This document shows, one piece after another, positions 57,692 through 64,000 of a DNA stretch of 64,000 nucleotides. The notes under the pieces are model-generated. The model worked only from the letters and a program-made list of their open reading frames with translations. It was not told the origin of the DNA and made no database searches. The translations under genes were made by a program, and so were the position numbers. Source of the DNA: Diplonema papillatum (taxonomy: Eukaryota; Euglenozoa; Diplonemea; Diplonemida; Diplonemidae); the NCBI GenBank assembly GCA_030068145.1, contig JAPJBO010001109.1, positions 1 through 64,000 on the forward strand. Direction: 5' to 3'. Each line of letters starts with the position of its first letter. Within the stretch, counting starts at the first letter, position 1.

Positions 57692-59967
57692 CCTGCCAAA
57701 ATGCATAGAGGTGGCAGAGTGAGCGGGCGTCGGCCTTCAGGCCGGTAGGCCCGGGCTCAAACCCTGCATGACACTTTTCCGGTCGAAGATTGTTTTCGAG
57801 GTTTGTTGGGCTTCGGGGTCTAATGTGCCCGAAATTTGCGTTTTTTGCGGAGTTTCTCAGTCAACATTGATTTGCAGAACGCAAACCCCCAAGGATGGAG
57901 TAGTACGAACTTGGCACTCACTCTCCGCTCTAGCCTCTGTCAGATTTCACCTTGGCACTCACTCTCCGCTCTAGCCTCTGTCAGATTTCACCATGACCAT
58001 GCTCCGCATGGTCATTTTTGGGACATATTCTTTGGTGCAAAGAAATGTTGTGTCCGGAGGAAAACTTTTCCTGGGCTGGTTCTGGTTCAGGAAGCGATGG
58101 CAGCTGCAGCAGCGTTTCACCGCGATAAAATTGATGTCGATGCTGCCAGCATCAATAATGCCGCCCTCACCCAAGCAACTCGTTACCATTTCCCTGCTCT
58201 CATCTCTCGGTGCAAAGAAGTCACGGCGAGCACCAAGTATCCTGCTGATAATCGCTCCCTTCTCAACGAGGTGCACAGCCCGTGGTCGTCGCGGCACCGC
58301 CTCCATATGCTTGACCTGAAGTCGTGATGGGGTACTTTGCTGGTTTGTAGACATTCATAAGTGTACCGGACCCCCGTCTTGCCTATCTTGCCGATGCTGT
58401 TGCGAATCTTCTTGGTCTTCAACAACAAAACTACGCACTTCTTCGTGCGGCTGGTCATCCTCAAATTATTCAACCGTAGCCCTGAAAACCGTAGGCTGAA
58501 AAGCAACAGTTCGGGAGCAGGAATTCTTGGAACACAGGAGCTGAAGGAAATGAGGACAGCGGGTCGCAGGATACCGGTCTTGTGGTGAAGGAAGTAGAAC
58601 AGAAGGCCAAATACCGTGTTCCACAGTGAAAATAGCCTGTACTCGTCTAAACTCGTCAATACGAGTTTAGACGAGTTTAGACGAGTTTTGACGAGAATGA
58701 TACGAGTTTAGACGAGTTTGGCACGAGAATACGAGTCGTTTGGCGAGAATTTGCTCCGAATGCAGCAGCCGAAGCTCTCACAACGCGGAGGATCCTCATT
58801 GCTAAGGTTTTGAAGGGAAGGAGCGGGCGAGCGGGAATTCTTAGTTCGGAGAAACCCATAAGGGAAAGCACTTATTCGTGTATACGTCCGAATCCGGGAA
58901 CAAGTCAAGGAGAGAAGAACGGAGCAATCTTTACAAACAAACGAGTGACTTAAGGTGGCCGCTTGAGGGTACAGTGGTCGGAGAAAGCTTGAACGTGGCA
59001 GGTCGGCGCTGAACAAATGAGCTGGTCAATGTATTTCAGCACGTTGACCTTCCGCATGCGACGCGCAGCCTGACGCTTCCGGGGTCTACCGGATCCGGTC
59101 CCTCGCGCTTTCATGACCTTCCGCGTCTTCCGCGGTGCCCGCACGGTCCTTGCCTGGTGGCCTTCACCAAGCACGTCGATTCGCGCCTGTGGGAGGCGAA
59201 CCCGCCTGCATTGCCTGAGCTGCAGTCGCTCTTGTTGACAAAAAGGAGCACGAAAGGAGCCTCAAGGCTGGAAAAGATGCGTCGGGGGCGATCGACAACC
59301 CCAGGCCTGTCTACGTCAAGGAACTTGAAAATCGGTAACAAAAGGAGAAGAGGCCACATTTTCTACTCGGGAACGGAAGAAATGTTCAGAAGCAGCAGAG
59401 AAAGGGGCAAGGAGTAGAGGACATAAAAACAAAAAGGGGGAAGCGGGGCGCAGCATAGCGTCGCTCTGAACCCTGGTAGCATCCACAACGAAGGTCAGAC
59501 GTGGATGCGGAAGAGAGAATGAAGAACCCACCACAGAAATCGTCACCGGAAGGAACTCCTGAATAACAGCTACTTCCGACAACGCGACTGTATAATCGTT
59601 ATTTAAGAGCACTCCCCGAATGATTCAGAGGCTATGCATCAGATGGTCCTCGCGACAACCGGTTCAACAAGCTACAAGAGAGCAAGGGCAAGCACGGCTG
59701 ATGAGAAATGGGGGGTGGAATGATGTCATTCCATGGGTTAGAAGAAGGATGGTTCCCTCACGGCCTAGTAGCCGAAGGAGCCCGGATCTTCTTTGTAAGA
59801 AGATCACGAGCATGATACCACACAAGCACTGAAACCAGTAACAATTACATCGACCGGATGACACAGAACAACCATATCGTTCATGTGTGCGGTTCGGTGC
59901 TGAGATGCGATACCACACAAGTATAAGGGAAGGCAAGGATTAGTTGCGAGGTACTTTGCTCTGTCGT

Positions 59968-60350
59968 TCATCTTTCTTCCCGTTCGTCAGTTTCTCTAGG
60001 GCGTTTCATGCTTTTCTCCAGGTCCAGGCCCACCCTGGTACCTAAACGTATCATCTCATCCCTGCAGCGGGGTAAAAGCGGGGTATAGAGGGATGAACGG
60101 TCCAAACGCATTCTTTCGTCGATGGATCTGAATCGAGTGTTTTTTTCATCTTTTCGCAGGTAGTAGAATCCACCCGATCCTGCCCTGTGAGTTTGACTTG
60201 ACCGCCACCGCACAGGACTTCGTCTCCACAATGGTAGGGGAATAGAAATTCGACTCCCGACTCGTTGCGCTTCTCCGACACGAGAATGTGTCCCTCCTTT
60301 AGCAAATCCCACACCTTCTCAGTGTCGGAAAATGAAGGGAGGTCCAACAT
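59968..60350 (-). pseudogene. nuclease-like CR-effector remnant
   Basis: The stretch from an ATG at 60350 has the pattern LFPYHCGDE followed by GGGQVKL, similar to the D ... Q-x-K core of REase-fold nuclease domains in Crinkler/RHS proteins, and to QCK in the NTPase gene of this window. It is short, lacks an NTPase part and looks like a broken fossil. Assignment rests on one motif. Confidence 0.3.
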
Positions 60351-60466
60351 TGTAGTGCACTATGTAGAAACAACTCTCTACTGTAGCTTTTAAATCGTTG
60401 GTGGTGGGCCGTGGCCGGGCTCCCCCTGTCTTTGCATATGGTGGCCTTGATCGCCGACTCAGAGCT

Positions 60467-60778
60467 TTATCCTCCCCTCCCTGGAAGCCTCAACCTTCTC
60501 GTAGTGGCCGTTCCGAAAGCTACCACCAGGACCCTGCGAGGCTCTCTCGTCTCGGCCCCGATCCTGATGACAGGGTCTTTGCCCCCTCTGACCACGAGGA
60601 TGCACACTGACCACATGTCAGCTACCGCGCGAAGAGTTAGCAAGTCCATCCACTTGCTACCATGCTCCACATCATCCGCATAGGTGCGAGCCGCCTCTTG
60701 GGAGCCGAGGATCTTCGAGTAGCTGGCAAAGTCCTTGCGCACATGTTCCGCCATGTTTGGCCGGTCCGCTGTTGGCAC
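60467..60778 (-). CDS. possible OTU-like fragment
   Basis: The minus-strand frame contains a segment (ADDVEHGSKWMDLLTLRAV, then a hydrophobic ILVV strand) that resembles the middle of OTU domains, where a Trp-containing turn precedes a helix and a strand. I see neither the Asp-Gly-x-Cys site nor the final His, so it is a fragment or a chance likeness. Confidence 0.25.
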   Translation of the reverse strand: MPTADRPNMAEHVRKDFASYSKILGSQEAARTYADDVEHGSKWMDLLTLRAVADMWSVCILVVRGGKDPVIRIGAETREPRRVLVVAFGTATTRRLRLPGRGG

Positions 60779-61130
60779 TTTTGCCCGTTGTTGGTGAAAT
60801 TCCTGGACGATGAGCTCAAAGATGAGTGTGACGATGAGCTTGATGATTCCGAGGGGTTGCGGTGAGAGTTCAACAGTCCTGAACGTCGCGCGGGGTGCGT
60901 TTCGACAAAACTTTCGATAGTCGAAGGCTGCAACACTCGGGTTTCAACTCGAGATCGCGGTTCGCTGGGTACGCCGCGCGGGTGTCCGTCAATCTTGTAT
61001 CTCTCTTCTTCTGACATGCCCCATTGCGATGTCACGGTCCTACCGAACCACCGTGCGAGAGCCTACTGGCGGCTGGTCGGTGGCATTTCCATCGGTGAGA
61101 TTAAGCGCCAGCCGCAGCTACCCGCAGATC

Positions 61131-64000
61131 ACCGTGGGTAGCGGAAGCCGGCGGAGCGGGTGTTGCAGTTTTTGCGAAGAAACCGGCGCCGGCCTTCGTG
61201 GTCGGGAAGCCATCACTGGGTGCACGTGGCCGTCGGACTTGGAAAAGGAAGCCAATTCTTGCATATATTCACTCTATATGCGAATTCTGGGGATAAGGCT
61301 GCGTCGGAGAGGGAGAGAATCATTGCGGAGGTGCACCGGGAAGCATCGAGTCTCGGACGGGTGCCAGTGGTTGTGGCCGGGGACTTCAATGCAGAACCCT
61401 CGTCGTCGGCGGCGATGTCGAGCATGCTGCGGTCGGGATGGTACGACGCCGCGGAAATCTGCTCCGCTGGCGGTGCCCCGAAGACGTACGAGAAGACAGG
61501 CACGCGAGGCACACGCATCGACCACATCTTGTTGAACGACGTCGCGATGCAGGCACTCGTAGCGAGCGAGACCACCGTCGTCGTGGACGGGGAGGGGCAG
61601 CGGGTACCCAGTCACAAGATGGTAACGGTGGAGTTGGACATCGCCGCGTTCGCAGACACGTGTGAGAGGTATCGAATGCCGAGGTCACTGCGGCATATAA
61701 GCAAGGTGGACGAGGGGCGGACAGCAGCAAGGGCGGAGGAGTTGTTGGTGAAGAATCGCTTCGGCGATGCGGCACCAGGGAACGTGGAAGCACTCTGGCT
61801 GTCGGCGACGAAGGCGTGCGAGCAGTTTCTGATCGAGCTGGCAGAGGAACAGGGGCTGCTCGACGGGCCCGTTGCCGCCTATCGAGGAAGAGGTGAGACG
61901 AGGGTGCCCAAAAGGGTGCGAATTGCATCTGCGACGGACACCGGGACGGGCGCAGACACATATGCCTCGAGCAGAGTCCGGAAGGCGATGAACGGCCTCG
62001 ACGCGTATATCCGAGGGTTGCAAGCTCTGAATGGGGAAGGACCTGGGTGCATGCCGAGGTCGCTGGAGAAGACGTGGCAGAACGTGGTGTCTGGTCTGGA
62101 TTCTATGGCCGGACAATTACCGAAGGTGCGCAATTTGCCGCGGCGTCCACCGGACTTGAGCGTCGCCCAGACCGTCAGGCAGAAGCTGGAAGCGAGAAGC
62201 CGTTCACTGACGGCACAAGCGCGTAAAGGGAGGATTGCACAGCTGGAGAACAAGATGCAAAACCTCCACTGCGCGAACAAAGGGCAGTTGCTACCATGGT
62301 GCAGGAAGAAGAGGGCGGATGGCCTGGGTGGGGGGGCAGTACACGGCGAATGCGCGGCAGATCGATGCGGCGTTGCAGAAGGAGTGGGCGCCGGTTAACC
62401 GGATGTACGAGTGCAAACAGGAGCCAAGCTATGAAGCGTTCCGGACGGAGTATGCGGAGTACATCGAACATCGTCCGATGGAATGCCGAGATTTGACGGG
62501 CGAGGATCTGAGAAGCATTCTTGGAAAGAAGAGGGATGGCGGTGTCCCAGGTGTGGACGGATGGAACACAGCGGAGCTGAAGAAGCTGCCATTGCCGCTA
62601 CTGAACGCCCTGGCAGAGGTGTTCAACGCGATAGAAGCGACCGGGACGTGGCCAGACGCGTTGTTGGAAGCCGCGGTCACGCTGATCCCGAAGGACGAAA
62701 CTCTTGACCCGCTGGCGTTGCGGCCGATCACCGTCACAAGTGCGATCTATCGCTTGTGGGCGAGTACGCGGCTCAGGGACGTCGTCCAGTGGCAGGAGAA
62801 ATGGATAGCGAATAGCCAGCACGGGTTCAGGCCCAAACACGGAACCGTGGACGTGGTATTCGAAATCGCCTCGCAAATCGAAGAAGCGCTCTTGACGGGT
62901 AAGGAGCTATACGGCGTGGCCCTAGACTTTGCCAAGTGTTTTGACAAGGTGCCGCGAGACATCGTGTTGAAGCTGGTGGGGGAACTGGGCCTCCATGAGA
63001 GAATCCTCGGGCCGCTGCGCGACATTTACGCGCGATTACGGAGGCGGTACAAGCTGCACATGGGAGTGGGAGGTGTCTTCTTCACCACCAATGGGATACT
63101 GCAGGGCTGCCCCCTGAGCGTGATCCTCATCAACGCGCTGCTCTCCATCGTTGTGCGCAGAGTGGACGACGTGGGGGGGGTGACGAGCGAATCCTTCGCG
63201 GACGACCTCACCCTCCTGTCGCGTCTCAGGGAAGCCTGCTTGCAGAACGCCTTGGTGGAAGTCGACAAATTCTGTTCGAACACCGGCATGTCGATCGGGA
63301 TACCGAAGACGTTTGCTTTTGGGACGCCGAAGGGGTATGAAGCGAAGTTGAGGGTAGGCGGCGCACTTATCGCGACGAAGGAGGAGCTCACCATCGTAGG
63401 GTGCCTAGTCGGCACGAAGCGAACACGCAGGACAACGGACCTGCGCTACGACCAGCGCGCAGAGGAGGCCGAACGGTTGGGAGCTCTGCCGATCTCGATG
63501 ACGCAGAGGTCGGGACTAGCGGCGATGGCAGTTTTACCGGCGGCGACATACGGCTCGGAGTTCGCGCTTCCGACGGTGCGGGGGCTGGGGAAGTTCACCG
63601 CAGCACTACTCAGAGGCGTCTGGGACCCGGTGAGGCTGCATCGGGCGCAGGAGGCCGTGTTGGGCATTCTAAACAAGGCCCACTTGCTCGACCCGTACAC
63701 AGTGCTGCCGTATCGGTCGCTCGGCATGATCGCAGAAGTGTGCCGAAGGAGGCCGGCGTGGAGGGCCCGCGTCGCAACAGTTCGAAAGGCGTATGGCAGC
63801 AGAATCCGCGCATGGGGACCGATCGGTATTGCGGCCGAGCATGCGAAAAAGCTCGGTATGCGATGGACGGAAGATTTCGACAACGCCGAGGACGAGGCAG
63901 GGAACGTGCTGGGGCTGGTGCGACAAAGCAGGGGGGAGCGAGGGCACACGCTGAGAAGGGTGATTCGCGGCTGGCGGCTAGCGGGGCTTGAGAAGAGGCG
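61131..64000 (+). mobile_element. 5'-truncated LINE family 1, open at the window end
   Basis: LINE sequence starts at about 61131 inside the endonuclease region and continues to the last base. It is closest to the truncated copies in A and B (a few percent different) and shares their 11-bp deletion near 61212. It lacks the caaa insertion: its FADD motif (near 63197) is intact. Confidence 0.85.
61160..64000 (+). pseudogene. LINE family 1 ORF2, frame-disrupted, partial
   Basis: Frame 61160-62398 carries the APE C-terminal half and the linker. A deletion near 62325 (where A and B have an extra stretch before the tacacggcg word) shifts the frame before the RT. The RT then follows with ALDFAKCFD, GILQGCPLS and an intact FADD. 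The knuckle and Cys/His array would lie beyond the window. Confidence 0.8.

Larger units (their letters stand above)
48177..58967. repeat. segmental duplication unit C (partial)
   Basis: It holds the left 11 kb of the unit and stops at ggccgcttgag, the point where the LINE begins in units A and B. Beyond it the sequence is unrelated. It has 21 bp more than A and B in the kinase header exon and isolated base changes, such as one near 58889. Confidence 0.9.
58968..61130. other. unique flank right of unit C
   Basis: This 2.2 kb has no copy elsewhere in the window. 58968-59960 holds several short frames, one Arg/Lys-rich on the minus strand (58950-59174), none convincing. The minus strand at 60051-60778 has the two effector-like stretches listed separately. 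The right end is the 5' edge of a truncated LINE. Confidence 0.6.

Overview
The window is nuclear DNA of a eukaryote, most likely a single-celled one (protist or alga). It has GT-AG introns, non-LTR retrotransposons, minisatellites and Crinkler/RHS-type (CR) effector-like genes, and no operons or bacterial signals. I cannot name the species.

The layout is a tandem segmental duplication. A block of about 18 kb occurs as unit A (about 3253-22256), unit B (about 29987-48176) and a shorter unit C (about 48177-58967). Most stretches I compared are identical or differ by isolated single bases. Units B and C begin directly after a LINE 3' tail; unit A is separated from one by 2.4 kb. A complete LINE (22257-29986) lies between A and B. 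It sits inside the 3' tail of an older LINE copy, and the uninterrupted B/C junction (about 48165-48200) shows the site before insertion. Left of A are a diverged LINE 3' end (1-735) and a gene-poor spacer with a 15-copy minisatellite. Right of C are 2.2 kb of unique DNA with effector-like remnants, then another 5'-truncated LINE running off the end.

Each unit holds, on the minus strand: (1) a P-loop NTPase fused to a PD-(D/E)XK-like nuclease; (2) a coiled coil, PD-(D/E)XK nuclease and protein kinase gene; (3) an unrecognised two-exon gene with a lysine-rich start. Genes 1 and 2 seem to share a 5' header exon encoding a coiled coil. The end of that exon and the start of its intron are almost the same sequence, while the second exons are unrelated. 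This points to exon shuffling of a common N-terminus onto different effector domains. The differences among the three copies of gene 2 cluster in about 320 bp at the start of its second exon. On the plus strand each unit has the 3' end of a second LINE family followed by a tRNA-like sequence. Units A and B also carry a LINE copy with a Penelope-like RT-OTU element inserted in the opposite direction.

The complete LINE encodes ORF1 (coiled coil, basic) and an 1840-residue ORF2 with OTU-like protease, APE endonuclease, reverse transcriptase, a zinc knuckle and three tandem Cys/His modules. ORF1 and ORF2 are in the same frame, separated by one UGA and five codons. The near-identity of the units could also come from an assembly duplication, which only read data can exclude.
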